NCBI RefSeq assembly: GCF_023920225.1
Contig: NZ_CP092588.1
Location: 1-64,000 of the forward strand
Length of the DNA stretch: 64,000 bases
Source of the DNA: Vibrio gazogenes
GTDB lineage: Bacteria; Pseudomonadota; Gammaproteobacteria; Enterobacterales; Vibrionaceae
Direction: 5' to 3'
The notes beneath the pieces were generated by a model, which did not search any database, was not told where the DNA came from, and saw nothing but the letters and a program-made list of their open reading frames with translations. Position 1 is the stretch's first letter, and every line of letters begins with the position of its first letter. The position numbers and the translations under genes are program-made. Of the stretch, positions 55,882-64,000 are shown one piece after another.

Positions 55882-58719
55882 TCAAGCGCTGATCTTATCG
55901 GACACTTCATCTACCAGATACAGGATGGATTGATAAGGAATACCGCTGTGGTGTGAAAGACCAATTTCACAGGTCAGGCTATGACTGAAGCCTCGTTTAC
56001 AATCCGGCGGTATCTGACTTTTCAACGGTTGTAATGCAGCCTGATTCAATTCTGGTGTGGTGAAGCCTTTGTCTCCGGCCCAGCCACAACACTGAATATG
56101 TTCCGGGACGATGACCTCACGGGCACAGGCCTGAGCCAATTTTAACATCACATCTTCCAATCCCATTTTTCGGGCACTACAGGTAATGTGGAGCATAATC
56201 GTTTCTTCGGTTGGGGTGATGGTCAGCAATTCCAACAGGTAGCGACTGACAAACTCAGCCGGTTCGTAGAGTGGTATCGTTGAACTCAATTCAGTTTTCA
56301 GCCGCTGCACACACGGGCTGGTGTCCATCAAAACCGGATAGCGACCCTGTTCAGAGGCATCGAGTAAAGCCAGCTCTAACTGATGAGCTTTGTGTTGGGC
56401 GTGTGGTGTCATCCCTTTACTGTCATAGGGCATTCCGCAGCACTGTTCGTTTAAATGATCAGGGATGATAATTTCAAATCCTGCTTTATTCAGTAACCGA
56501 CGTGTGACCTCCGTGAGAGAGCGTTGATCCTCGCCTTGTGGTGTTGTTCCCATCGCTCGACTGGCACAGGACGGGAAATAGACGACCTTATTGTTCGCTG
56601 GCGTGTCACGGTATTTAGCGATGGCATCACGATTTGGTGTCGGGATTTCTGGTAACCACTTGGGTATTGGTACATGGTGACGTAACCGTTGATTCCAGTG
56701 CTGCATTCGTTCCGTACCAAGCAGACGTGTTGCCGATGCGTTCAGTTTTAGTCCGGTTCTGGCAAGTTGCGTTGTGGCGGTGAAATGGTTCGCGGTCCAC
56801 CGGGCAATTGAATCATAGCGGCTGTATTTCTCGGTTCTCAGCTGCTTCACCAAATCACCGGTATTAATGCCAACCGGACAACGCGTCGCACATAAGCCTG
56901 TGGCGGCACATGTATCGATTCCCTGATATTCAAAGGCTTGTTCTAGCGCCTGAATGTCGGCGCTGTCTTCAAGCGTTCGGCGGTGCTGCAATTCCCGGTA
57001 CAGAACAATTCGTTGCCGCGGGGAGAGTGTCAGTGTTCGGGACGGGCAGACTGCCTCGCAAAAACCGCATTCAATACAGCGATCAACCAATGGGTTGGCT
57101 GGTGGCATGGGTTTGAGATGTTGGACATGTGCCTGCGGATCGGCATTGAGAACCACTCCGGGGTTCAGCCTGCCGGTGGGGTCAAATAATTTCTTTATCT
57201 GTTGCATCAGCGCGTAACCGGATTTTCCCCATTCCAGCTCAACATAGGGTGCCATGTTTCTCCCGGTACCATGTTCTGCTTTCAGTGAACCGCCGTATTT
57301 CACCGCGACCAGTTGCGCGACATCATCCATAAACGCGCTATATCGTGCAATTTCTTCCGCTTGGTCAAACCCCTGTGTAAAGACAAAATGTAAATTGCCT
57401 TCCAGTGCATGACCGAAAATAATCGCTTCATGATAGTGGTGTTTGTTAAATAGTGTCTGCAAATCACGCACACCTCCGGCCAGATGTTCAATCGGGAAAG
57501 CAACATCTTCAATAATGACCGTCGTGCCGGTTTCTCGCACCGCACCAACCGCCGGGAAAAGCCCTTTCCGAATGCCCCATAGCGTTGTGACTGTCTGTTG
57601 ATCTGAGGTAAATGGCACGGATTCCAGAATCGCATAAGCGGCGAGCTGCTGCATAATCTGTTCACATTGCATCGTAAGCTGTTCTTCATTGTGGCTATGA
57701 GACTCAATGAGTAATGCGGTCGCATGTTCATCCAGCGTGGCGATGAAATCCGGCATTCCCGGTTCATCGGCGATAGCCCGGAGTGAGCGGCCATCCATCA
57801 TTTCCACAGCAGCCACAGGCGTTGTTTTGAGTGTCGTGACGGCCTGACTGGCTTGCTCGATGTCGGGAAAGACCAGCAGCGCTGAAGCTTTAAACGGATG
57901 TTCTGCCACGGTGTGGTAGGTGATTTCGGCAATGAATCCCAGTGTTCCCTCGGAACCGATCATCAAATGCTTAATTACGTCAATCGGGTCGGTATAGTCA
58001 ATCAGCGCATTGAGCGCATAACCGGTGGTATTTTTCAGGCGGTATTTATGTCGAATCAAATCGGTTAGCTGGTGGTTTTGCCGTGTTTGTTCGCAGAGTG
58101 TTTGAATCCCGCTGATGAGCGTCGGATTTCGTTGTTTGAACGCTTCAATGCTCTCAGAGTCTGCCGTATTGAGCGTACTCCCGTCAGCAAAAATGATATG
58201 GATGTCAGCAATGGTCTGATACGAGTTCTGCGCAGTGCCACAGCACATACCGCTGGCATTGTTGGCTGCGATACCCCCGATCTTACATGCGTTGATTGAT
58301 GCCGGATCCGGCCCGATTTTTCGTTGGTAGGGGGCCAGATAGCGATTCGCATCCGCACCGATCACGCCGGGTTGTAACTTGATTTTATGGCCCTGTTCTG
58401 AAATCTGATAGTTGCGCCAGTCATCGGTTAGGGTAACCAGCACTGAGTCTGAAACCGCCTGTCCGGACAGGCTGGTACCGGCTGCCCGAAATGTCAGATG
58501 AATATTGAGTTCATAGCAAATGCGCAGGGTGAATATGACTTCATCGACATCTTTCAGCCGAAGTACAACTTGTGGAATTAAACGATAAAAGCTGGCATCG
58601 GTGCCATAAGCTAAGCGTTGTTCCGGCTGCGTGATAATACATTCAGGCGCAAGCCGAGAGGATAAGCGGGTGATGAGATTCTGGTATGGCGCAGAAACTT
58701 CCGGGGGCTGACATTGCAT
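55882..58719 (-). CDS. FAD/Fe-S D-lactate dehydrogenase (Dld-II type)
   Basis: Large membrane-associated, quinone-linked oxidase of D-lactate or a related 2-hydroxy acid. The 945 residues comprise an FAD-binding PCMH domain (about 35-265; FRAAGTSLSGQAVSD, GGIAANNASGMCCG), an FAD-oxidase C-terminal domain (about 270-520), a 2x[4Fe-4S] ferredoxin part (CIECGFCEAVCPS, GLCATRCPVGI; about 555-625) and two CCG cysteine-rich domains (EQCCGMPYDSKG, CCGWAGDKGF). This architecture and length match Dld-II of Shewanella; YdiJ-type 2-hydroxyglutarate dehydrogenases are longer but related, so the substrate is not certain. Monocistronic. Confidence 0.88.
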   Translation of the reverse strand: MQCQPPEVSAPYQNLITRLSSRLAPECIITQPEQRLAYGTDASFYRLIPQVVLRLKDVDEVIFTLRICYELNIHLTFRAAGTSLSGQAVSDSVLVTLTDDWRNYQISEQGHKIKLQPGVIGADANRYLAPYQRKIGPDPASINACKIGGIAANNASGMCCGTAQNSYQTIADIHIIFADGSTLNTADSESIEAFKQRNPTLISGIQTLCEQTRQNHQLTDLIRHKYRLKNTTGYALNALIDYTDPIDVIKHLMIGSEGTLGFIAEITYHTVAEHPFKASALLVFPDIEQASQAVTTLKTTPVAAVEMMDGRSLRAIADEPGMPDFIATLDEHATALLIESHSHNEEQLTMQCEQIMQQLAAYAILESVPFTSDQQTVTTLWGIRKGLFPAVGAVRETGTTVIIEDVAFPIEHLAGGVRDLQTLFNKHHYHEAIIFGHALEGNLHFVFTQGFDQAEEIARYSAFMDDVAQLVAVKYGGSLKAEHGTGRNMAPYVELEWGKSGYALMQQIKKLFDPTGRLNPGVVLNADPQAHVQHLKPMPPANPLVDRCIECGFCEAVCPSRTLTLSPRQRIVLYRELQHRRTLEDSADIQALEQAFEYQGIDTCAATGLCATRCPVGINTGDLVKQLRTEKYSRYDSIARWTANHFTATTQLARTGLKLNASATRLLGTERMQHWNQRLRHHVPIPKWLPEIPTPNRDAIAKYRDTPANNKVVYFPSCASRAMGTTPQGEDQRSLTEVTRRLLNKAGFEIIIPDHLNEQCCGMPYDSKGMTPHAQHKAHQLELALLDASEQGRYPVLMDTSPCVQRLKTELSSTIPLYEPAEFVSRYLLELLTITPTEETIMLHITCSARKMGLEDVMLKLAQACAREVIVPEHIQCCGWAGDKGFTTPELNQAALQPLKSQIPPDCKRGFSHSLTCEIGLSHHSGIPYQSILYLVDEVSDKISA

Positions 58720-58957
58720 GATTTACCTATTTGATTTTTTTTATGATGGGGTTCACGAATTAATATAGCTGTTTTTCGATGCTTTGATATACCGTTTGTT
58801 GCACAGTTTGTTTTTCAGGTCAGGGAAATGTTTGATTCCTTACACAATTAGTACGAACTCTTGACCTGAAATTTGAAATCTTTTCCATGTGATTTATTAC
58901 ACTGGCCTCACTGAATTTAATGTGTGAACGCTCAGCCGTTCAAATAGGAGAGAAGTT

Positions 58958-59269
58958 ATGTCTAAACTATCAAACCCGATTGCCATGATGCTACTGACAA
59001 CTGCAATTGCTTTTGGTCTGACGGCATGTAACGACGATAACGCTGCCACTGAAAAAACCACAATGGGTAGTGAGCAAACAGATTCTGCAACCATGGATGC
59101 GGGTCAAGAGTCTGTTGATCCAGCGACAATGGATAATGATGGTCAGGGCTCACATGATCAAGCTGCACCGAAAACTGATCAAGAGATGATGGGAGACGCG
59201 CCTGAAATGAGTCAGGGTGTGGTCGGAGAAACGCCTGATGCCGACAGTAAGCAGCATCAAGATAAATAA
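58958..59269 (+). CDS. Small acidic hypothetical lipoprotein
   Basis: 103 residues: signal peptide ending at lipobox LTAC (Cys about 24), then a low-complexity, Asp/Gln/Met/Thr-rich tail with loosely repeated SVDPATMDND / SATMDAGQE-like units. No domain recognised. AGGAGAGAAG precedes the ATG. An inverted repeat (59299-59330) after the gene may be its terminator. Probably an exported, unstructured lipoprotein. Confidence 0.75.
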   Translation: MSKLSNPIAMMLLTTAIAFGLTACNDDNAATEKTTMGSEQTDSATMDAGQESVDPATMDNDGQGSHDQAAPKTDQEMMGDAPEMSQGVVGETPDADSKQHQDK

Positions 59270-59298
59270 TACGCCTCACTGATTGTTCATCCTGAGTC

Positions 59299-59330
59299 AT
59301 CGGCTCTCACGTGAATGCGTGGGAGCCGAT
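59299..59330. terminator. Hairpin between convergent genes
   Basis: ATCGGCTCTCACG / CGTGGGAGCCGAT, 13-bp stem with one G-T pair and a six-base loop; no long T run, so termination is possible rather than proven. Confidence 0.6.
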
Positions 59331-59342
59331 GTCATTTCATCG

Positions 59343-59615
59343 TTACTCGTTATTGTAGCGATTTTGAATGCGATAAAGATGAACCAGACTGGTTAGTTTG
59401 ATAAATGGTTTAATCAGGAGCTGAGCACTGCCGGCGATAAATAGCCAAGTCCCGCTTTCAACCAACGAATCGTTTAAGAAAAAGAAGCTGCCGATCAGAA
59501 ACCAGATCGCAATGAGCAGATCATTGAAGGCACTCAATGCCTCATAACGTTGCTGGATGACCAGATGTTCGCCCCCGATATTGATGTCCAGTTTTGCCTT
59601 TGTTGTATTAATCAC
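59343..59615 (-). CDS. YrhK-like membrane protein
   Basis: About 90 residues with a predicted GTG start at 59615 because GGAGG lies four bases upstream; in-frame ATGs at 59633 and 59654 have no site. It begins with a beta-like stretch (KLDINIGGEHLVIQQRYEAL) followed by two TM helices (LLIAIWFLIGSFFFL and GTWLFIAGSAQLLIKPFIKL), the pattern of YrhK domain proteins. Function unknown. The 372-bp gap to the next gene shows no further gene. Confidence 0.7.
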   Translation of the reverse strand: MINTTKAKLDINIGGEHLVIQQRYEALSAFNDLLIAIWFLIGSFFFLNDSLVESGTWLFIAGSAQLLIKPFIKLTSLVHLYRIQNRYNNE

Positions 59616-59987
59616 TATGCCTCCATCGTGCATTGATTGAGCTGACTGAAACAATCTGAGTTGCTCAGGCGTGTATCTTGATTGTCAGAGTAACATTTGC
59701 ACAACAAAAACAAACACTCTCCCCCCTGAATTGTGGTTTATTTTTCATTATTCCAGGCATCCGTTCTCCTCGAACCCACACGCAAGTCCATACAAACTAT
59801 CCGTTCTAACAAACGATGAGACTTTACACGCCGTATACTTGTCACTACGATGCAAATCGTATGAGAAATACTGATCGTTTGCGCTTGATTAGACATGATT
59901 AGCCTGTCGGTACATGGTCGGTGATAAAAGCCTCGGGCAATGATAGTCAATCATTGAAAATAGGAAGACAAAATAGGAAGACATAGT

Positions 59988-60383
59988 ATGACGCCATATT
60001 CATCAGATCACATTGTACAGTTAGCGCTGGAATCTGCGGGGATCGTGATTGAGTTAGTCGCTGTTATCGTGGGCCGGGATTTGCTGGTGACGATCCACGG
60101 TGGTGATGCCGCACATATTGGTGCTGTGGCACTGGCGCAACCGCGGGCAAGTTTGCAAGATGCATCAAAGGTAAGTGCATCGACGTCGGTGCTGTGTGTG
60201 TTAGGCCATAAAGAAGATCTGCTTGCGCATCGTACCGCTCAGGTGATTGCTTCCGCTCTCAATTGTGTTGTTTCGGTCAGTTGTGGGATTCATATCGATC
60301 AGGCTAAGCCGGCGCATCTCACGCAGATTGCTGACATGGTGGATAGCTTGGTCCATCAATTGATTGATCGTTTGCAAGTCTGA
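59988..60383 (+). CDS. LpdD-like subunit of a hydroxyarylic-acid decarboxylase
   Basis: 131 residues resembling the small D subunit (LpdD/VdcD/EcdD type) of prenyl-FMN-dependent gallate/4-hydroxybenzoate decarboxylases; Pfam describes this domain as a prenylated-flavin chaperone-like fold. Visible features: ELVAVIVGRDLLVTIHGGDA, IGAVALAQPRAS and SVLCVLGHKEDLLA. AGGA precedes the ATG. The B (UbiX-like) and C (UbiD-like) genes lie 2.1 kb downstream on the same strand, separated by an MFS gene and hosA. Context supports the assignment. Confidence 0.75.
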   Translation: MTPYSSDHIVQLALESAGIVIELVAVIVGRDLLVTIHGGDAAHIGAVALAQPRASLQDASKVSASTSVLCVLGHKEDLLAHRTAQVIASALNCVVSVSCGIHIDQAKPAHLTQIADMVDSLVHQLIDRLQV

Positions 60384-60652
60384 TTGAAAAGCGATTGATT
60401 GGTTGATTTTTATAAAAGATAATTTTTATCGTGATAGTTTTTATGCTAAAAAGCACCGCATAAAATCATTTAGTTAGTGTTTTCAACTGCCTTTCTCCGT
60501 TTCATTAATGAAAAATGTCTGTTCATCTGTTTGATAAAAATTATTAATCGTTAAGACTATGATTTTTCATTTTATCTTTTGATGAGTTAGCGCGATATTC
60601 GCCGCGAAAATTTCCGATTCCTGTTGTTCTATCTGATTTCGAGGCTATTCAG

Positions 60653-61804
60653 TTGGAGACTTCCTCTATTGCTACTCAGCGCATTGCGGTGCCTGTGATC
60701 GCTTTGGCCCTGTATGCGATTGCGTCCGGTTACCTCATGAGTTTGATCCCACTTATTCTGACTCATTATGGGCTAGACACATCGCTTGCGAGCTGGCTTG
60801 CCAGTGTTTTTTATGCCGGTCTTTTGTTAGGCGCGGTGATGATGGAACCTTTTGTGAACCGTTGCGGGCATCGACTGGCATTTATCTGGTGTTTGGTGAT
60901 CTTGCTACTTTCCATTGTGGTATTGCCATTACTGCCTTATGCCGCGATCTGGCTTGCTGCACGTTTTGTGGCCGGGGTTGCGGTTGCCGGTGTCTTTGTG
61001 GTGGTCGAATCTTGGCTGTTACATGGTGATGCGTCTCGACGTGCAAAGCGTTTAGGCATTTACATGGTGGCTTTATACGGCGGGACTGCAATTGGTCAGT
61101 TCGGTATTGGTTTGGGGGTCTCCGGTGTGATCCCATTTACGGTCATTATTGTGTTGTTGGTTCTGGCTTCTGTGGTTTTGATTTATGGCGACATGGATCA
61201 GCCGCCTGCACAACAAGCGATAAGTTTATCCTGGAAACAGATGACCAAGCTTAACCATGCTGCATTGATCGGGTGTCTGGTTTCTGGACTGATGCTGGGG
61301 GCCATTTATGGTTTAATGCCAGTTGAACTCGCAAATCGTGGCATTCCGACGACACATCTTGGTAGTTTGCTCGCATTGGTTATCCTCGGCGCAATGGCCG
61401 TACAGCCGATCATTCCTTGGTTGTCAAAATTTCTGGGGCGTAAACTCCTGATGGCCATGTTTTGTTTGGTTGGTGCCGGCGCATCCGTTTTACCGGTCCT
61501 TTACTCTGGAATGAGTACGTTGGTACTTGGGTTATTTCTGTTGGGTGTTGCAACGTTTGCGCTCTATCCGATTGCGATCAATCTCGGATGTGACAAGTTA
61601 GATGCTAACTATATTGTGTCGGCAACGCAGGTGATGCTGTTTAGTTACAGTGTGGGTTCGGTATTGGGACCGCTCATGGCGAACTGGTTTATACAAGGCA
61701 ATCAGGGGCTGCTGGGCTATTTATTTGTGATTTCACTCAGTACCTGCTTCTATATGCTGATTTCCAGTATCAAAACCAAGCATCAGTGGGTTGCCGGGGG
61801 CTGA
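60653..61804 (+). CDS. MFS transporter (YcaD-like)
   Basis: 383-residue, 12-TM major facilitator. A TTG start is used, with GAGG eight bases upstream; no ATG fits. The first half contains an MFS loop-like segment (AGLLLGAVMMEPFVNRCGHR) and the second half starts about residue 200. It resembles the YcaD branch whose substrate is unknown. Being between lpdD-like and hosA genes, it may import hydroxybenzoates or export the phenol product, but that is inference. Confidence 0.85.
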   Translation: METSSIATQRIAVPVIALALYAIASGYLMSLIPLILTHYGLDTSLASWLASVFYAGLLLGAVMMEPFVNRCGHRLAFIWCLVILLLSIVVLPLLPYAAIWLAARFVAGVAVAGVFVVVESWLLHGDASRRAKRLGIYMVALYGGTAIGQFGIGLGVSGVIPFTVIIVLLVLASVVLIYGDMDQPPAQQAISLSWKQMTKLNHAALIGCLVSGLMLGAIYGLMPVELANRGIPTTHLGSLLALVILGAMAVQPIIPWLSKFLGRKLLMAMFCLVGAGASVLPVLYSGMSTLVLGLFLLGVATFALYPIAINLGCDKLDANYIVSATQVMLFSYSVGSVLGPLMANWFIQGNQGLLGYLFVISLSTCFYMLISSIKTKHQWVAGG

Positions 61805-61828
61805 TATTTTCTCAAGAAGCGAATCATG

Positions 61829-61859
61829 CAAAAGCACTGACAAACCGTCAGTGCTTTTG
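61829..61859. terminator. Bidirectional terminator between the MFS gene and hosA
   Basis: CAAAAGCACTGAC-AAACC-GTCAGTGCTTTTG, 13-bp perfect stem with A/T flanks. Confidence 0.88.
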
Positions 61860-61876
61860 ACGTTTTGGGGCGGTGC

Positions 61877-62293
61877 TTAACGGCTGGCGGATAATGTATT
61901 CAGAATACGCAACAATTGTTGATGCTCCGCTGCTGAGATACGGCTCAGAAACCGCATATCGAGTGATTGAACGACTGCCATTGAATCATGGTAAAGCCTT
62001 TCGCCTTCCGTCGTTAAATAAACAAAACGGCGTCTTTTATCTTGTGTGCCATGCTGCCGGTTAATCAGCCCCCGTTTTTCCATTCTGCCCAGTAGTTCTG
62101 CCAATGTTGCTTTGGTCGTAATGGCCGCTTCCACCAGATCAACTTGTTCAATTCCCGGAGATTGGGCAATCGCATGCAAAACGGAAAACTGTGGTTTTGT
62201 CACATGGGGTAATGCTTCTTGCCAATAGGATGTGTGTTCTTGAAATAGTTTCCGCATTAAGTGAAATACAGCTGAATCTAATGGTTGAGTCAT
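61877..62293 (-). CDS. hosA: MarR-family regulator HosA
   Basis: 138-residue winged-helix repressor. The sequence VTKPQFSVLHAIAQSPGIEQ, then VDLVEAAITTKATLAELLGR and DKRRRFVYLTTEGE, closely follows E. coli HosA, which represses the adjacent hydroxyarylic-acid decarboxylase operon until 4-hydroxybenzoate binds. It is divergent from the UbiX-like gene, and a near-perfect HosA operator lies between them (62479-62502). Confidence 0.9.
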   Translation of the reverse strand: MTQPLDSAVFHLMRKLFQEHTSYWQEALPHVTKPQFSVLHAIAQSPGIEQVDLVEAAITTKATLAELLGRMEKRGLINRQHGTQDKRRRFVYLTTEGERLYHDSMAVVQSLDMRFLSRISAAEHQQLLRILNTLSASR

Positions 62294-62393
62294 CTGTTCA
62301 GGTTATCCTTGCTCTTAATGAAAGAAGGGCACGATGTTATACAAAATATCGTCATACAAAATACCCATTCATTACGTATTTTTGCTAATTATA

Positions 62394-62425
62394 TACCCAA
62401 GTTGCTGCAAGGGAACTTAGGTATC
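62394..62425. repeat. Small inverted repeat of Vibrio intergenic type
   Basis: ATACCCAAGTT and AACTTAGGTAT (one mismatch) around a GCTGCAAGGG loop. It resembles the short TACCCAAGT-N-GCAAG palindromes dispersed between genes of many vibrios. Confidence 0.5.
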
Positions 62426-62478
62426 ACTGATTTGAAATTTTAACATTGCTTTTTGTGTGTATAAGATTTAGTTTAACC

Positions 62479-62502
62479 ATATTGTTCGTATGCGAACAAT
62501 AT
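62479..62502. promoter_or_regulatory. HosA operator
   Basis: Perfect 10-bp arms ATATTGTTCG and CGAACAATAT around TATG. The inner TGTTCGTATGCGAACA closely matches the TTCGTATACGAA-type palindrome reported for E. coli HosA. It lies 25 bp before the UbiX-like gene and 186 bp from hosA, so it should control the decarboxylase and possibly hosA. Confidence 0.85.
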
Positions 62503-62526
62503 TTTCAATCACAATTTTGAGGGTGT

Positions 62527-63132
62527 ATGAGGCTAATTGTTGGAATGACAGGTGCTACCGGGGCCCCTTTGGCTGTTACGCTATTGCAAGCATTACAGCA
62601 AATTCCGGATGTAGAAACACATTTTGTAATGTCGCGTTGGGCAAAAACAACGATTGAACTCGAAACGTCAATGACTGCCAGAGACGTCAGTCTTCTGGCC
62701 GATGTCACGTATCATTCTGCGGATCAGGCGGCGGCGATTTCATCCGGTTCATTCAGAACAGACGGCATGATCATTATTCCTTGTAGTATGAAGACTTTGG
62801 CTGGTATCCGTTCCGGATATGCTGAGGGTTTAATTGGTCGTGCTGCTGATGTGATCTTAAAAGAGCAACGTCGACTAGTGCTTGTTCCCCGTGAAATGCC
62901 GCTCAATCCTATCCACTTAGAGAATATGCTCGCGCTTGCCAGAATGGGCGTCTCGATGGTGCCCCCCATGCCTGCGTGGTACAACCGACCTGAGTCTGTC
63001 GAGGATATTAAACAGCATATTGTCACGAGAGTGCTGGATCAGTTTGGTCTGGATGCGCCGTTTGCGAAACGTTGGCAAGGTCTTTCTCAAAGAACCAATA
63101 GACATGATGAGGAAATCGTTAATGATTTTTGA
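62527..63132 (+). CDS. UbiX-like flavin prenyltransferase (decarboxylase subunit B)
   Basis: Makes prenylated FMN, the cofactor of the UbiD-type decarboxylase encoded next. 201 residues: RLIVGMTGATGAPLAVTLLQ (FMN binding), IIPCSMKTLAGIRSGYAEGL and LVLVPREMPLNPIHLENML, which are UbiX/Pad1 signatures, here of the EcdB/ShdB/BsdB kind. The ATG follows TTTGAGGGTGT. The stop overlaps the next gene by 11 bp. No UbiX role in ubiquinone synthesis is implied, since the genomic context is catabolic. Confidence 0.93.
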   Translation: MRLIVGMTGATGAPLAVTLLQALQQIPDVETHFVMSRWAKTTIELETSMTARDVSLLADVTYHSADQAAAISSGSFRTDGMIIIPCSMKTLAGIRSGYAEGLIGRAADVILKEQRRLVLVPREMPLNPIHLENMLALARMGVSMVPPMPAWYNRPESVEDIKQHIVTRVLDQFGLDAPFAKRWQGLSQRTNRHDEEIVNDF

Positions 63133-64000
63133 TGATTTAAGAAGTTATTTAAATGCGTTAGAAGAGCAAGGACAACTGCTGAGAATTACCGAGCAGGTGA
63201 AAGCAGAACCGGATATTGGCGCTGCGGCCAATGCGGCTGGGAGAATTGGTGACGGTGCACCGGCACTTTGGTTTGATAATATCGAGGGGTTTACCGACGC
63301 CAAAGTGGTGATGAATACCGTTGGGTCGTGGCCAAATCACGCGATATCAATTGGGTTACCACCCAATACACCGGTGAAAAAACAGATCGATGAATTTATT
63401 CGTCGTTGGGATAATTTTCCTGTGGCACCTGTTTATCGGGACAACCCGCCTTGGGCAGAAAATACCGTTGATGGTGAAGCGATCAATTTGTTTGATATTC
63501 TGCCGCTTTTCCGGCTCAACGATGGGGATGGCGGATTCTATCTCGATAAGGGGTGTACAGTTTCTCGGGATCCGACGGATCCAGACAACTTTGACAAGCA
63601 AAATGTCGGAGTTTATCGGCTGGAAGTCAAAGGTAAAAGAAAGTTGGGTTTGCAGCCGATTCCGATGCATGACATTGCGATTCATCTGCATAAAGCAGAG
63701 GAGAGGGGCGAGGATCTGCCTGTGGCGATTGTGCTCGGTAATGATCCAATCATCACACTGATGGGGGCAACACCACTTAAATATGATCAGTCTGAATACG
63801 ATATGGCAGGGGCGCTCAGAGAAGCACCGTATCCGATTGTAAAAGCACCGTTGACCGGATTTGATGTGCCTTGGGGATCTGAAGTCGTGCTCGAAGGGGT
63901 TATTGAATGTGGTGTCCGTGAGATCGAAGGACCATTCGGTGAGTTTACCGGACATTATTCCGGTGGTCGGAGAATGACCGTTGTCAGAATTGATAAGGTT
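63122..64000 (+). CDS. UbiD-family hydroxyarylic-acid decarboxylase subunit C (partial, runs off the end)
   Basis: First 293 codons of a UbiD-type prFMN decarboxylase; the gene continues past the window. It starts MIFDDLRSYLNALEEQGQLL at the ATG at 63122 with GAGGAAA upstream, overlapping the UbiX-like stop by 11 bp. Conserved pieces: VGVYRLEVKGKRKLGLQPIP, GEDLPVAIVLGNDPI, then IEGPFGEFTGHYSGGRRM. With HosA and LpdD-like neighbours it most likely removes CO2 from 4-hydroxybenzoate, vanillate, gallate or a similar acid to give a phenol. Confidence 0.92.
   Translation, partial: MIFDDLRSYLNALEEQGQLLRITEQVKAEPDIGAAANAAGRIGDGAPALWFDNIEGFTDAKVVMNTVGSWPNHAISIGLPPNTPVKKQIDEFIRRWDNFPVAPVYRDNPPWAENTVDGEAINLFDILPLFRLNDGDGGFYLDKGCTVSRDPTDPDNFDKQNVGVYRLEVKGKRKLGLQPIPMHDIAIHLHKAEERGEDLPVAIVLGNDPIITLMGATPLKYDQSEYDMAGALREAPYPIVKAPLTGFDVPWGSEVVLEGVIECGVREIEGPFGEFTGHYSGGRRMTVVRIDKV

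Overview
The window is Vibrio-type DNA from around the replication origin of a second chromosome. The evidence is rctB (39 kb) next to divergent parA2/parB2, a regular array of six Dam-site 12-mers with a perfect DnaA box, and six 13-bp parS2-type palindromes. The gene neighbourhoods (mtlA-mtlD-mltR, putA-putP, pdxH-lap genes, tmcA, malP-malQ-glgB) are also typical of Vibrio chromosome II. The species cannot be named from sequence alone. No rRNA, tRNA, IS element, integron or CRISPR array was seen.

Layout. 0-2.1 kb: a membrane-fusion protein and its DUF2955 inner-membrane partner (efflux pair). 2.4-4.3 kb: a 6-phospho-beta-glucosidase behind a complete BglG/LicT-type antitermination leader, with only a decayed 3' scrap left where a sugar permease gene should be. 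4.4-8.7 kb: a chemoreceptor, a small lipoprotein, DoxX, and the divergent hdfR/maoP pair. 8.7-13.6 kb: the mannitol operon, with CRP sites and a probable antisense MtlS RNA. 13.8-20.4 kb: proline catabolism (putA, a detached PutA C-terminal-like domain, putP) with an AraC-family regulator and a direct-repeat operator. 20.9-31.2 kb: two paralogous coiled-coil/PEGA envelope proteins, pdxH, and the lapC-lapG-lapD-lapB adhesin-retention and type I secretion module. The giant adhesin and an outer-membrane LapE are not in the window. 31.2-35.1 kb: a FapA-like protein and tmcA. 35.2-41.2 kb: parB2, parA2, the origin and its incompatibility region, and rctB. 41.4-48.1 kb: small proteins, a YebC-family regulator and the cyoABCDE quinol oxidase operon. 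48.6-55.8 kb: malP, malQ and glgB. 55.9-58.7 kb: a large FAD/Fe-S D-lactate dehydrogenase. 59-64 kb: an lpdD-like gene, an MFS transporter, hosA, a flavin prenyltransferase and a UbiD-type decarboxylase cut by the window end. Together these last genes form a hydroxyarylic-acid decarboxylase locus.

The most interesting signals concern chromosome-II maintenance beyond the origin itself. A 16-bp core, CGGAACAATGATCAAG, occurs three times: in the origin inc region, downstream of rctB, and 18 kb away at 20.6 kb. An 18-bp sequence containing a perfect origin 12-mer occurs inside two unrelated coding genes at 17.5 and 23.4 kb. Together these suggest a distal RctB-binding cluster. One parS2 site is the centre of a perfect 35-bp palindrome between convergent genes, and another is built into the last codons of tmcA. 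Other strong signals are the orphaned bgl riboswitch-like leader and a near-perfect HosA operator.
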